Part shown: in pieces, positions 18,224 to 27,282 of the stretch
Layout: every line of letters begins with the position of its first letter
Numbering within the stretch: position 1 is the first letter of the stretch
Assembly (NCBI GenBank): GCA_030835825.1
Contig: JAURRA010000018.1
Location: 32,632-96,631, forward strand
Reading direction: 5' to 3'
DNA length: 64,000 bases
Origin: Flavobacteriaceae bacterium
Lineage (GTDB): Bacteria; Bacteroidota; Bacteroidia; Flavobacteriales; Flavobacteriaceae
Made by a program: the position numbers and the translations under genes
The notes under the pieces: generated by a model
What the model was told of the DNA's origin: nothing
What the model saw: only the letters and a program-made list of their open reading frames with translations
Database searches by the model: none

Positions 18224-18814
18224 ATGAAAAAGTCAATTTTTTCAATTGCGTTTTTAGCATTAGTTACTTTTGCTAGCGCTCAGATTACTACAAATGCTGG
18301 TACTTTCACTAAGCCTGATGCTGGTGATACCATGTTTGAATTGCAATTTATGCCAAACCTTCAAGGTTCTGGTATGTTTTCTGATTCAGAAGTTGCTTAC
18401 GGCGCTTTCATGATGCGTAAATTCGATTCTAGTACGAAAGCAAAACGTTACATGGCTTCCTTGGAAGTTTCAGATAGCGGTATGGATGGTGCTGATACCT
18501 CATTCGACCTATTGGTAGGTTATGGTATTGAGAATCATTTTGCTGGAGCAGAGCGTTTGTCAACCTATTGGGGTTACCAAGGAGGTTTGGCCTATGCTAA
18601 CAATGCTGAAGGAGGCGATGGTTCTACCGTAGGCGTTGTTGCTGGTCTATTCTTGGGTGCTGAGTACTATTTCATTCCTAATGTTTACATTGGAACAGAA
18701 TTAGGTTACAACCTTGGAATCAATGCTGTAAGCCCAGATGGTGGTGACGGTGTTACCTCTTGGGGATTAGGTTCAGGAGTTACTGGATTTTTAAGATTAG
18801 GTTTCAAATTGTAA
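18224..18814 (+). CDS. Small outer-membrane beta-barrel protein
   Basis: 196 aa from the ATG at 18224 (MKKSIFSIAFLALVTFASAQ is a clear signal peptide); an upstream ATG at 18188 falls within the promoter. The mature part has about eight amphipathic strands rich in Gly and aromatics (YWGYQGGLAYANN, VGVVAGLFLGAEYYF) and ends LRLGFKL, a barrel C-terminus. It is monocistronic, with its own strong promoter and terminator, so probably highly expressed. Resembles OmpW/OmpA-barrel-sized proteins; ligand and role unknown. Confidence 0.8.
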   Translation: MKKSIFSIAFLALVTFASAQITTNAGTFTKPDAGDTMFELQFMPNLQGSGMFSDSEVAYGAFMMRKFDSSTKAKRYMASLEVSDSGMDGADTSFDLLVGYGIENHFAGAERLSTYWGYQGGLAYANNAEGGDGSTVGVVAGLFLGAEYYFIPNVYIGTELGYNLGINAVSPDGGDGVTSWGLGSGVTGFLRLGFKL

Positions 18815-18831
18815 GCCATATAATCATATTT

Positions 18832-18860
18832 AAAACCCCGCTTTTGCGGGGTTTTTTTTT
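18832..18860 (+). terminator. Bidirectional intrinsic terminator
   Basis: AAAACCCCGC-TTTT-GCGGGGTTTT is a perfect G/C-rich hairpin followed by a T run. It closes the outer-membrane gene and, read from the other side, can serve the convergent glutathione peroxidase gene. Confidence 0.92.
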
Positions 18861-18862
18861 GC

Positions 18863-19405
18863 TTATTGGTTAAGCCAATCGGTAACTACCTTGTCATCTG
18901 GTTGAGTTCGCGGAGAGATTACTTTAACCAATTCACCATTTTCGTCGATAAGAAATTTTTGAAAATTCCATGACACGCCTTCATCTGAAAGGCCATTTTC
19001 TGATTTGGTAGTAAGAAATTTATACAAGGGATGCTTATCCTTGCCTTTGACGGAAATTTTCGACATCATGGGAAAAGTTACGTCATATTTTGTACTGCAA
19101 AATGATTTGATATCTTGATTTGTGCCTGGCTCTTGCCAAAGAAAGTTATTGGCTGGAAATCCTAATATGACAAATTTATTGGGCCCATATGTTTCATAGA
19201 GAGCCTGAAGTTTCTCATACTGTGGCGTTAAACCACATTTACTAGCCACATTGACAATCATTACTTTTTTGCCTTTTAGATTGGACAGGTCAAATGCTTG
19301 ACCGTCGATATCGGTAACGGTAAATTGGTGAACAGTTTTATTACTGGATGGAGGCGTCGGTTGTGCGGCTGATAAGGTCATAAATAAAAGAGTAATTAAT
19401 TTCAT
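18863..19405 (-). CDS. Glutathione peroxidase family protein (thioredoxin-dependent type), exported
   Basis: 180 aa from the ATG at 19405, which starts a signal peptide (MKLITLLFMTLSAAQ). The catalytic tetrad is complete: Cys in ASKCGLTPQYEKL, Gln in LWQEPGT, and Trp-Asn in VSWNFQKF. A second cysteine in SFCSTKYDVTFP matches the resolving cysteine of GPx enzymes that use thioredoxin instead of glutathione. It reduces peroxides, probably in the periplasm. It faces the small outer-membrane gene across a shared terminator. The signal peptide is short, so membrane tethering is possible. Confidence 0.9.
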   Translation of the reverse strand: MKLITLLFMTLSAAQPTPPSSNKTVHQFTVTDIDGQAFDLSNLKGKKVMIVNVASKCGLTPQYEKLQALYETYGPNKFVILGFPANNFLWQEPGTNQDIKSFCSTKYDVTFPMMSKISVKGKDKHPLYKFLTTKSENGLSDEGVSWNFQKFLIDENGELVKVISPRTQPDDKVVTDWLNQ

Positions 19406-19491
19406 GGTTAGTATTTTCCCAAATTTACGTGTCGTGAACTTCAAAAACGTGATTTTACATTTTTTTTATGGTTTTTTTAATAGTTTTGGGC

Positions 19492-19917
19492 ATGAATCAA
19501 AAAATTGTCATTATCAATGGTCCTAATTTAAATCTATTGGGCCATCGCGAGCCAGATATTTATGGGGATCAAAATTTTGAAAGTTATTTAAGTCAGTTGC
19601 AAGCACTTTATCCTAATGTTGCTCTTTCTTTTTTTCAATCCAATATAGAAGGAGAAATTATCGATCAACTGCAGGCCGTGGGTTTCGATTGTGATGGTAT
19701 TATTTTAAATGCGGCAGCCTACACCCATACTTCTGTCGGGATTGGAGATGCTGTTAGAGCGATATCAACGCCAGTTGTAGAGGTTCACTTGTCCAATACG
19801 CTGTCAAGAGAGGAATTCAGGCACCATTCCTTCATTGCTCCTCATGCTAAAGGTGTCATTATAGGATTTGGACTGCTAAGCTATGAATTGGCTTTGAGAA
19901 GTTTTATAAGTGAATAA
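19492..19917 (+). CDS. aroQ: Type II 3-dehydroquinate dehydratase
   Basis: 141 aa from the ATG at 19492 (MNQKIVIINGPN); an upstream ATG at 19468 adds an unneeded hydrophobic stretch. Converts 3-dehydroquinate to 3-dehydroshikimate in the shikimate pathway. Seen: NGPNLNLLGHREPDIYG with the active-site Tyr loop, ILNAAAYTHTSVGIGDA with the conserved Asn, and EVHLSNTLSREEFRHHS. Length is normal for the dodecameric type II enzyme. The last 14 bases overlap the convergent lpdA gene. No other aromatic-synthesis genes are adjacent. Confidence 0.95.
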   Translation: MNQKIVIINGPNLNLLGHREPDIYGDQNFESYLSQLQALYPNVALSFFQSNIEGEIIDQLQAVGFDCDGIILNAAAYTHTSVGIGDAVRAISTPVVEVHLSNTLSREEFRHHSFIAPHAKGVIIGFGLLSYELALRSFISE

Positions 19918-21280
19918 CCTCCCCGTAGGCATCTGCAACAGCCTCCATTACAGCCTCACTCATCGTTGGATGAGGGTGTATCGTTTTTAAAACGTCATGT
20001 CCAGTTGTTTCCAATTTACGACCTAAGACAGCCTCAGCGATCATGTCAGTGACTCCAGCGCCAATCATATGACAGCCTAACCATTCGCCGTACTTAGCGT
20101 CGAAAATAACCTTAACAAAACCATCTTTAGTACCTGAGGCACTGGCTTTTCCTGAGGCAGAGAATGGAAATTTACCAACCTTAATATCATATCCCTGTTC
20201 CTTAGCCTGTGCTTCGGTGAGACCTACACTAGCTATTTCAGGCGAGCAATAGGTACATCCTGGAATATTGCCATAATCAATGGGTTCTACATCATGTCCA
20301 GCGATCTTTTCTACACACAGAATACCCTCCGCAGAAGCGACGTGAGCCAGTGCTGGCCCTTTGGTAACATCACCAATAGCGTAATAGCCAGGCATATTGG
20401 TCTGATAAAAATCATTGACCAAAATCTTATCTTTATCCACAGCAATTCCAACATCTTCAAGGCCAATATTTTCAATATTCGTTTTAATTCCTACTGCTGA
20501 TAAAACGATCTCTGCTTCGAGTATTTCTTCGCCATCTTTTGTTTTTACGGTGGCTTTCACCCCTTTGCCTGACGTATCAACTGATGTAACTTCAGCAGAG
20601 GTCATAATATTAATCCCGCTTTTCTTGAAAGTGCGTTCTAATTGTTTGGATACTTCCTCATCTTCTACTGGCACAATTCTTGGCATGTATTCTACTACAG
20701 TAACTTTTGTCCCCATGGCATTAAAGAAATAGGCGAATTCAATTCCAATGGCTCCAGATCCTACCACAATCATTGATTTAGGCTGTTTTTCTAAAGTCAT
20801 AGCTTGGCGATATCCAATTATTTTCTTGCCGTCTTGAGGAAGATTTGGAATCTCTCGAGATCTGGCTCCTGTAGCAATAATTATATTTTTCGCACTGTAG
20901 ATAGTGCCGTCGACGTCTATTTGCTTGTTTGATTTAATTTTTCCAAAGCCTGAAATAACATCAATTTTATTTTTCTTCATCAAAAACTGAACTCCTTTGC
21001 TCATACCTGAAGCCACATCACGACTTCGCTTCACTACAGCGGAAAAATCTTTATCTACACCTGACACACTAAGTCCATAGTCAGCAGCGTGATTCAGGTA
21101 TTCAAAAACTTGAGCAGACTTGATCAATGCCTTAGTAGGAATGCATCCCCAATTTAGACAAACCCCACCTAAACTTTCTTTTTCAACGATGGCTGTTTTA
21201 AGACCTAATTGGGAGGCTCTAATGGCTGTAACATATCCACCTGGACCGCTTCCTAGAATAATGACGTCGTATGTACTCAT
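19904..21280 (-). CDS. lpdA: Dihydrolipoyl dehydrogenase (E3)
   Basis: 458 aa from the ATG at 21280 (MSTYDVIILGSGPGG); an upstream ATG at 21301 is less likely. FAD-dependent E3 subunit that reoxidises lipoamide in the 2-oxoacid dehydrogenase and glycine cleavage complexes. Seen: FAD loop GSGPGGY, redox pair GGVCLNWGCIPTKAL, NAD loop VVGSGAIGIEFAYFF, second FAD motif YYAIGDVTKGPALAH, and the C-terminal catalytic HPHPTMSEAVMEA. It stands alone, apart from any E1/E2 genes; gcvT at 48.8 kb is a possible user. Confidence 0.95.
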   Translation of the reverse strand: MSTYDVIILGSGPGGYVTAIRASQLGLKTAIVEKESLGGVCLNWGCIPTKALIKSAQVFEYLNHAADYGLSVSGVDKDFSAVVKRSRDVASGMSKGVQFLMKKNKIDVISGFGKIKSNKQIDVDGTIYSAKNIIIATGARSREIPNLPQDGKKIIGYRQAMTLEKQPKSMIVVGSGAIGIEFAYFFNAMGTKVTVVEYMPRIVPVEDEEVSKQLERTFKKSGINIMTSAEVTSVDTSGKGVKATVKTKDGEEILEAEIVLSAVGIKTNIENIGLEDVGIAVDKDKILVNDFYQTNMPGYYAIGDVTKGPALAHVASAEGILCVEKIAGHDVEPIDYGNIPGCTYCSPEIASVGLTEAQAKEQGYDIKVGKFPFSASGKASASGTKDGFVKVIFDAKYGEWLGCHMIGAGVTDMIAEAVLGRKLETTGHDVLKTIHPHPTMSEAVMEAVADAYGEVIHL

Positions 21281-21314
21281 GCTGTTAATATTTTGAGCCA
21301 CGAAATTACAAAAT

Positions 21315-21337
21315 GAAACCGAAACCGAAACCGAAAC
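21315..21337. repeat. GAAACC hexanucleotide tandem repeat
   Basis: Three perfect GAAACC units plus GAAAC in the 98-base gap between the lpdA start and the msrB stop. It lies 35-57 bases upstream of lpdA, where a change in copy number would shift promoter spacing. Confidence 0.9.
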
Positions 21338-21378
21338 TTAAAAAAGTTGAAATTCTTTGTCTAAAATGAGGGTAATTA

Positions 21379-21774
21379 TCACGCCTTTTCGAAATCAATG
21401 CTCAAAGAGTTTACGCAATATCTTTTACCAGTTGGCGTGGGGCCGTCTTCAAATACATGACCAAGGTGTCCACCACAAGAAGCGCAAACAATTTCCGTGC
21501 GAACCATGCCATGAGAAATGTCTTTTTTATAGAGTATTTTTCCAGGTAATGACTCATCAAAACTTGGCCATCCACAATGGGCATCAAATTTGTTTTGACT
21601 ATCGAATAGGGGAGTACTGCAGCCAGCGCAGCAATAGGTGCCTTTGTCAAAGTGCAAATTAAATCTACCAGTGTGAGGGCGTTCAGTTCCCTTTTGTCGT
21701 AAGATATAATATTGTTCAGGTGTCAATGACGCCTCCCATTCCTCCTCTGTTTTAATGATTGGATAGTGACTCAT
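21379..21774 (-). CDS. msrB: Peptide-methionine (R)-S-oxide reductase, cytoplasmic
   Basis: 131 aa from the ATG at 21774 (MSHYPIIKTEEEW). Reduces the R epimer of methionine sulfoxide in proteins. Seen: two structural zinc pairs (CAGC and CASC), GWPSFDE, GHVFEDGP, and the catalytic cysteine in KRYCVNS. No signal peptide. Its ATG overlaps the stop of the upstream msrB by one base (TAATG), so translation of the two is coupled. The upstream lipoprotein copy shares the same fold, suggesting a tandem duplication with division between compartments. Confidence 0.93.
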   Translation of the reverse strand: MSHYPIIKTEEEWEASLTPEQYYILRQKGTERPHTGRFNLHFDKGTYCCAGCSTPLFDSQNKFDAHCGWPSFDESLPGKILYKKDISHGMVRTEIVCASCGGHLGHVFEDGPTPTGKRYCVNSLSIDFEKA

Positions 21775-22247
21775 TAATTGCTTGGTATGAAGTTTAAGGC
21801 AACACCATTGATGCAATGTCTTTTGCCGGTTGTTTTTCGGGGTCCGTCGTTAAATACATGTCCTAAATGACCGCCACAATTGGCACAATGTTCTTCAGTC
21901 CTAGCGTAGCCTAAGTTATAGTCCACAGAAAACGCAACATTACCTTTAATTTCACGGTCAAAGCTTGGCCACCCAGAACCAGAATCATATTTATAATCGC
22001 TTTTGAAAAGTGGCGTTTGGCAAGCAGCGCATACATACACTCCAGCAGCATGATTGTTATTAAGTTCACTGCTGAATGAACGCTCTGTACCTGCTTTCCT
22101 CAATACATAATATTCCATATCACTCAATTCTGCCTTCCATTGGGCATCGGTTTTTTGAATTGGAAACGTTTCTTTTTGAGTGTCCTTGTTTTGCGATTGA
22201 CAACTTGTGAATGCAAAAATACTTAACAATAAAATTCCTTTTTTCAT
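21774..22247 (-). CDS. msrB: Peptide-methionine (R)-S-oxide reductase, lipoprotein form
   Basis: 157 aa. Begins with a lipoprotein signal and lipobox (MKKGILLLSIFAFTSC), so it is anchored in the envelope. The catalytic domain has zinc pairs CAAC and CANC, GWPSFDRE, GHVFNDGP and the catalytic cysteine in KRHCING. It repairs R-methionine sulfoxide in exported proteins. It lies first in a two-gene operon with a cytoplasmic msrB. The electron donor for the exported copy is not evident locally. Confidence 0.93.
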   Translation of the reverse strand: MKKGILLLSIFAFTSCQSQNKDTQKETFPIQKTDAQWKAELSDMEYYVLRKAGTERSFSSELNNNHAAGVYVCAACQTPLFKSDYKYDSGSGWPSFDREIKGNVAFSVDYNLGYARTEEHCANCGGHLGHVFNDGPRKTTGKRHCINGVALNFIPSN

Positions 22248-22338
22248 GTTGTAAATTTACATTTTATTGCAATGATTCAAAAACCGTATAAATGATTTCT
22301 TTTTAGCTGAATTTATACTGATTTTAACCCTTTCTTCA

Positions 22339-22346
22339 TAAATTTG
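22339..22346 (+). promoter_or_regulatory. TAnnTTTG promoter box before the M48 peptidase
   Basis: TAAATTTG lies 19 bases upstream of the ATG at 22366. No clear -33 element. Confidence 0.45.
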
Positions 22347-22365
22347 GTAACCAATCTATTTTTTC

Positions 22366-23196
22366 ATGAAAACTTTAAACAATTACCTTACAGTTTCTAT
22401 TTTATTCGTTTTAGCTTCCTGTGCGACTAACCCGTTTACACAACAAAAAACTATTGCATTAGTTCCAAATTCGCAGTTATTCCCGATGGCTTTCCAGCAA
22501 TATGATCAGTTCTTGTCGGATAATGAAACTATTAAAACAGGATCTGATGCCGAAATGATTTCACGAGTGGGACGCAGAATTGCCTTGGCTGCCGAGCGCT
22601 ATCTGGATGCCAATGGCGCTGTGGGCTATTTAAACGACTATCGTTGGGAGTATAATATGGTTAGAGATTCATTAGTCAACGCATGGTGTATGCCAGGCGG
22701 TAAAATTGTTTTCTACACAGGTATTTTGCCTGTTGCTCAAAACGAGACTGGAATTGCTGCTATTATGGGGCATGAGGTGGCACACGCCCTTGCCAATCAT
22801 GGCCAACAGCGCATGAGTTATGCCGGACTACAGTCATTGGGTGCTCTTACGGTAGGTATTGCCACTAAAGATCAGTCTCAAGAGGAAAGAGATAAATTTA
22901 TGAGGGCTTATGGTGTTGGAAGTACGGTGTTAGGTATTCTACCCTACAGCCGAAAGCATGAAAGTGAGGCAGACAAAATTGGAATTTACCTCATGGCAAT
23001 TGCTGGCTACAACCCAGAATTGGCTCCCGAGTTATGGGTTAGAATGAAACAGCATGCTGAAGGTGCTGCGCCTCCCGAATTTCTTAGTACACATCCATCT
23101 CACGATTCCCGCATAGAACAACTCACTGGACTAGTTCAAAGTGCCAAAGCCGAGGCTGCTAAATTTGGCGTGACAAGCTTCCGGCTAGAAAAATGA
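22366..23196 (+). CDS. M48 family metallopeptidase, lipoprotein
   Basis: 276 aa with a lipoprotein signal (VSILFVLASC, Cys near residue 19). The zinc site is GHEVAHALANHGQQR (HExxH, about residues 134-148) with the third ligand in ESEADKIG (about 205). It belongs to the LoiP/YcaL group of small periplasmic M48 proteases rather than the multi-TM HtpX or TPR-bearing BepA. These degrade or quality-control outer-membrane proteins in E. coli, so the same role is likely here. It is monocistronic. Confidence 0.9.
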   Translation: MKTLNNYLTVSILFVLASCATNPFTQQKTIALVPNSQLFPMAFQQYDQFLSDNETIKTGSDAEMISRVGRRIALAAERYLDANGAVGYLNDYRWEYNMVRDSLVNAWCMPGGKIVFYTGILPVAQNETGIAAIMGHEVAHALANHGQQRMSYAGLQSLGALTVGIATKDQSQEERDKFMRAYGVGSTVLGILPYSRKHESEADKIGIYLMAIAGYNPELAPELWVRMKQHAEGAAPPEFLSTHPSHDSRIEQLTGLVQSAKAEAAKFGVTSFRLEK

Positions 23197-23216
23197 GACG
23201 TGTGATATTTTTTGGC

Positions 23217-23224
23217 TAAATTTG
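23217..23224 (+). promoter_or_regulatory. TAnnTTTG promoter box before the MFS transporter
   Basis: TAAATTTG, 54 bases before the ATG at 23279. The longer leader here has no evident structure. Confidence 0.4.
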
Positions 23225-23278
23225 GTCGAGTTATAGGTTCACCCATCCATACTTCTCCTACTTAACAAACAAAGGTCA

Positions 23279-24619
23279 ATGGCTAACTTAGAAAAGGGAA
23301 GTAAAAAATTACTCAATGCATGGGCGTTTTATGACTGGGCCAATTCAGTTTATCCCTTGGTCGTTACCTCAGCAGTTTTTCCCTTATTTTACGGAGCTAT
23401 TACTGTGATTAAGGATGCCGATGGTAATAAAATTAGTGATACCGTCAATTTTTTAGGATATGCAATGAATAATGATTCTCTCATTGGATATGTCACAGCC
23501 TTTAGTTTTCTTCTCATTGCGTTTATGTCTCCTATTCTTTCTGGAATATCGGACTATGTGGGCAACAAGGTCTCCTTTTTGAAATTTTTCTGTTATTTGG
23601 GCGGTGTTTCTTGTATTGGCCTGTTTTGGTTTTCACTGGATAATTTGATAGTAGGGGTTTTGTGCTATATGACTGCCTTAATTGGTTTTTGGGGAAGCTT
23701 AGTTTTTTACAATTCTTATTTACCTGATATTGCTTTTCCCGAACAACAAGACCAGATTAGCGCTAAAGGATTTAGCCTTGGCTACATAGGCAGTGTACTC
23801 TTGTTAGTGGTTAATTTGTTGATGATCCTCAACTACCATTACTTTGGTTTTGAAAGCCAATCTTTGGCAACTCGCATGTCATTTATTTTAGTTGGGATAT
23901 GGTGGATGTCATTTGCACAATATTCTTTTAAACACCTTCCTAAGGGTACTCACGAGCCTCAACGAGTTACGCGAAAAGTTTTGATGAATGGTTTTAACGA
24001 ACTCAATGGAATTTGGGTAGCATTGGGTAAAAATCTTGTTCTAAAGCGATTTTTAAAGGCGTTTTTCGTTTACAGTATGGCTGTCCAAACCATCATGATT
24101 GCAGCCACTTATTTTGCAGTTGAAGAATTGGACTGGGGGCCACAGGATCCCACGACAGGTCTTATAGTGAGTATATTATTGATCCAACTAGTTGCTCTGG
24201 TCGGTGCCATGGCTACAGCCCGACTCTCAGATCGATTTGGTAACATACCTGTTTTGATGTGGATACTGGGGATGTGGACGGTGATTTGCATGTATGCCTA
24301 TTTTGTGGTCACTCCCAATCAGTTTTACATTACTGCAGCTAGTGTAGGACTGGTTATGGGGGGCATTCAATCTTTGTCGAGGTCTACTTACAGCAAGCTA
24401 CTTCCGTTGAATACCGAGGATTCGGCGTCTTATTTTAGTTTTTATGATGTAGCTGAAAAAATAGGAATTGTTTTAGGTATGTTCATGTATGGTTATATCG
24501 CTGATGTAACGGGAAGCATGAGAGGTTCAATTTTGTTTTTCATAGCCTTTTTCATCATCGGCTTATTTCTTCTAAACAAGGTGAGAATTCAAAACTCTTC
24601 TGGCAAAGCGCGTGTTTAA
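23279..24619 (+). CDS. MFS transporter, UMF1 / Atg22-like family
   Basis: 446 aa, about 12 membrane segments. The N-terminal signature LLNAWAFYDWANSVYPLVVTSAVFP is typical of the UMF1 (Atg22-like) branch of the major facilitator superfamily, as is the C-terminal QSLSRSTYSKLLP. The yeast Atg22 relative exports amino acids from the vacuole; bacterial substrates are unknown. A large loop after TM2 (IKDADGNKISDTVNFLGYAMNND) is typical of Bacteroidota members. Single gene between M48 and lon. Confidence 0.88.
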   Translation: MANLEKGSKKLLNAWAFYDWANSVYPLVVTSAVFPLFYGAITVIKDADGNKISDTVNFLGYAMNNDSLIGYVTAFSFLLIAFMSPILSGISDYVGNKVSFLKFFCYLGGVSCIGLFWFSLDNLIVGVLCYMTALIGFWGSLVFYNSYLPDIAFPEQQDQISAKGFSLGYIGSVLLLVVNLLMILNYHYFGFESQSLATRMSFILVGIWWMSFAQYSFKHLPKGTHEPQRVTRKVLMNGFNELNGIWVALGKNLVLKRFLKAFFVYSMAVQTIMIAATYFAVEELDWGPQDPTTGLIVSILLIQLVALVGAMATARLSDRFGNIPVLMWILGMWTVICMYAYFVVTPNQFYITAASVGLVMGGIQSLSRSTYSKLLPLNTEDSASYFSFYDVAEKIGIVLGMFMYGYIADVTGSMRGSILFFIAFFIIGLFLLNKVRIQNSSGKARV

Positions 24620-24766
24620 TTCTTTTGGCACAGCAATTGAACGCCTATGGAGTGTAATTGACCTTGAAATACCATAACACATTGATTTCAAGATTTTTAT
24701 TTTTTTTGTAACAATTAAATTCAAAGGAGATTTGTTTGTAATATGACAAAATGTCCGTTTAAACCT

Positions 24767-27217
24767 ATGGCTAAATCTAGTTTCCTAAATATAGACAACC
24801 TGTCAGCAAGTGATTTTGACGAAAATTCTGAGTTAATTCCCTTAATGACATCGGAAGATGAAGATGAAATAAACGCTGAGACACTCCCGGATTCTCTGCC
24901 AATACTACCATTGCGAAATACCGTTCTGTTTCCTGGCGTAGTAATACCCATTACGGCTGGACGCGACGCTGCTATTGAGCTTTTAAAGGATGCTAACAAT
25001 GGCGACAAGATTATAGGTGTAGTGGCCCAAAAAGATTTAGAAGTTGAGGAACCTGGTGTCAATGATATCTATTTGGAAGGTACCGTGGCCAAAATATTAC
25101 GAGTCCTGAAAATGCCGGACGGAAATACCACCGTGATTATACAAGGTAAAAAGCGTTTTAAAATTGAGGCTATTACCCAGGAGATACCCTATATGACTGC
25201 TGAAATTAAGGACAATGGTGATGTTAAACCCAATTATTCAGATGAAGAATTTACAGCAATAGTGGATTCAATTAAGGAAATCGCCTTACAAATCATAAAG
25301 CATAGCCCTAATATTCCATCCGAGGCATCTTTCGCTATCAAAAATATCGAAAGCAGTTCTTTTTTAATCAACTTTGTTTCATCGAATATGAACCTAAAGG
25401 TTGAAGAAAAGCAATCTCTTCTTGAGATTCACGATCTCAAAGAGAGGGCTTTGGCAACCCTTCGCTTCATGACTTTAGAGTTTCAAAAACTGGAACTTAA
25501 AAACGATATTCAATCCAAAGTCCAAAACGATCTGAACCAGCAGCAGAGAGAGTATTTTTTGCATCAGCAAATGAAAACCATTCAAGAAGAGTTGGGAGGC
25601 TTGAGTTATGAGGAGGAGGTTGAAGACATGAAAGTACGCGCCAAATCAAAAAATTGGCCAGAAAAAGTAGCCAAACACTTTGATAAGGAATTGGGTAAGC
25701 TACAACGCATGAATCCTCAGGTAGCCGAATATTCTGTTCAGCGCAATTATCTTGATCTATTTCTAGATCTCCCATGGAATGAATTTAGTAAAGATATTTT
25801 TGATTTAAACCGGGCGCGAAAAATTCTGGATAGAGATCATTTTGGACTAGAGGATGTCAAAGATCGGATTATTGAATATCTGGCAGTTTTAAAGTTGAGA
25901 AATGACATGAAGTCTCCAATCCTATGTTTGTATGGGCCTCCTGGAGTTGGAAAAACGTCCCTAGGAAAGTCAATAGCTGAGTCGTTGGGTAGGGAATATG
26001 TTAGAATGTCTTTAGGAGGCTTGAGGGACGAAGCCGAAATCAGAGGACACAGAAAAACATATATTGGTGCTATGCCAGGTCGTGTGCTCCAAAGTGTCAA
26101 GAAAGCGGGAACCTCAAATCCTGTTTTTGTCTTTGACGAAATCGATAAATTGACCCAATCACATCAAGGAGATCCTTCGTCGGCAATGCTCGAAGTTTTA
26201 GATCCTGAACAGAATACGGCTTTTTATGATAATTTTCTCGAATTGGGATATGATCTTTCTAAGGTCTTATTTATTGCCACCGCAAATACACTAAACAGTA
26301 TTCATCCTGCACTTCTCGACAGAATGGAATTGATAGCGGTAAATGGATATACCATTGAGGAAAAAATTGAAATTGCAAAAAAACACCTTTTACCCAAGCA
26401 GCTTAAAGAGCATGGTTTATCCAAAAACCAACTCAAAATTAACAAAGGCCAACTTGAGCAAATCGTTGAGGGCTATACCCGAGAATCCGGTGTTAGAGGA
26501 CTCGACAAGCAATTAGCTAAAATGGTGCGAAATGCCGCTAAAAATATTGTGATGGAATTGCCGTACAACACGGTAGCAACTTCTCAAGACATTCAAGATG
26601 TTTTGGGCCCACCTAAGACGTTAAGAGATCTGTCTGAGTCCAATGAGGTGGCAGGTATTGTTACCGGATTGGCATGGACTAGTGTAGGCGGCGATATTTT
26701 ATTTATAGAATCTATTTTGTCAAAAGGCAAGGGCAGCTTGACAATTACTGGTAATTTAGGTACCGTTATGAAAGAATCGGCTACCATTGCTATGGAATTT
26801 ATTAAAGGGAATGCCGCCCACCTGGATATTGATCCTTCGATATTTCAAAATTATAACGTCCATATTCACGTGCCAGAGGGAGCTACTCCAAAAGATGGCC
26901 CAAGTGCTGGTATTACAATGCTCACATCTTTAGTGTCTTCCTTTACGCAGCGCAGAGTAAAGAAAGGATTGGCAATGTCTGGAGAAATTACACTTAGGGG
27001 CAAGGTGTTACCTGTCGGTGGTATAAAGGAGAAAATTTTAGCAGCTAAGCGTTCTAAGATCAAAGAGATAATCTTGTGTGAAGAAAACAGAAAAGATGTG
27101 GAAAAGATTAAGCAAGATTACCTTAAAGGTTTGTCCTTTTATTATGTCAAAACCATGCAGGAGGTTATTGACTATGCGATAACACCTCAAAAGGTTGTTC
27201 GCGCAAAAGTTTTGTAA
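24767..27217 (+). CDS. lon: ATP-dependent protease Lon
   Basis: 816 aa from the ATG at 24767 ([13 protein letters not shown], the pattern I expect in Flavobacterial Lon); an ATG at 24743 with AAAGGAGA 12 bases upstream would add eight residues. Order: substrate-binding LON domain ([18 protein letters not shown], about 45-240), coiled coil, AAA+ module with Walker [14 protein letters not shown] (about 390) and Walker [10 protein letters not shown], and the protease domain with the Ser in [11 protein letters not shown] (about 713) and Lys in [13 protein letters not shown] (about 755). It degrades misfolded and regulatory proteins in the cytoplasm. No heat-shock operator seen. Confidence 0.97.
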   Translation: MAKSSFLNIDNLSASDFDENSELIPLMTSEDEDEINAETLPDSLPILPLRNTVLFPGVVIPITAGRDAAIELLKDANNGDKIIGVVAQKDLEVEEPGVNDIYLEGTVAKILRVLKMPDGNTTVIIQGKKRFKIEAITQEIPYMTAEIKDNGDVKPNYSDEEFTAIVDSIKEIALQIIKHSPNIPSEASFAIKNIESSSFLINFVSSNMNLKVEEKQSLLEIHDLKERALATLRFMTLEFQKLELKNDIQSKVQNDLNQQQREYFLHQQMKTIQEELGGLSYEEEVEDMKVRAKSKNWPEKVAKHFDKELGKLQRMNPQVAEYSVQRNYLDLFLDLPWNEFSKDIFDLNRARKILDRDHFGLEDVKDRIIEYLAVLKLRNDMKSPILCLYGPPGVGKTSLGKSIAESLGREYVRMSLGGLRDEAEIRGHRKTYIGAMPGRVLQSVKKAGTSNPVFVFDEIDKLTQSHQGDPSSAMLEVLDPEQNTAFYDNFLELGYDLSKVLFIATANTLNSIHPALLDRMELIAVNGYTIEEKIEIAKKHLLPKQLKEHGLSKNQLKINKGQLEQIVEGYTRESGVRGLDKQLAKMVRNAAKNIVMELPYNTVATSQDIQDVLGPPKTLRDLSESNEVAGIVTGLAWTSVGGDILFIESILSKGKGSLTITGNLGTVMKESATIAMEFIKGNAAHLDIDPSIFQNYNVHIHVPEGATPKDGPSAGITMLTSLVSSFTQRRVKKGLAMSGEITLRGKVLPVGGIKEKILAAKRSKIKEIILCEENRKDVEKIKQDYLKGLSFYYVKTMQEVIDYAITPQKVVRAKVL

Positions 27218-27282
27218 AATATAGGACTTAGAATAATTTATTTATTTTACCGTTTTGAGGAAGTATTCTTACCCGTTATAAT

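Noticed and set aside
21315..21337. GAAACC units as a CRISPR or integron-type repeat.
   Set aside because: Units are contiguous, six bases long and without spacers.
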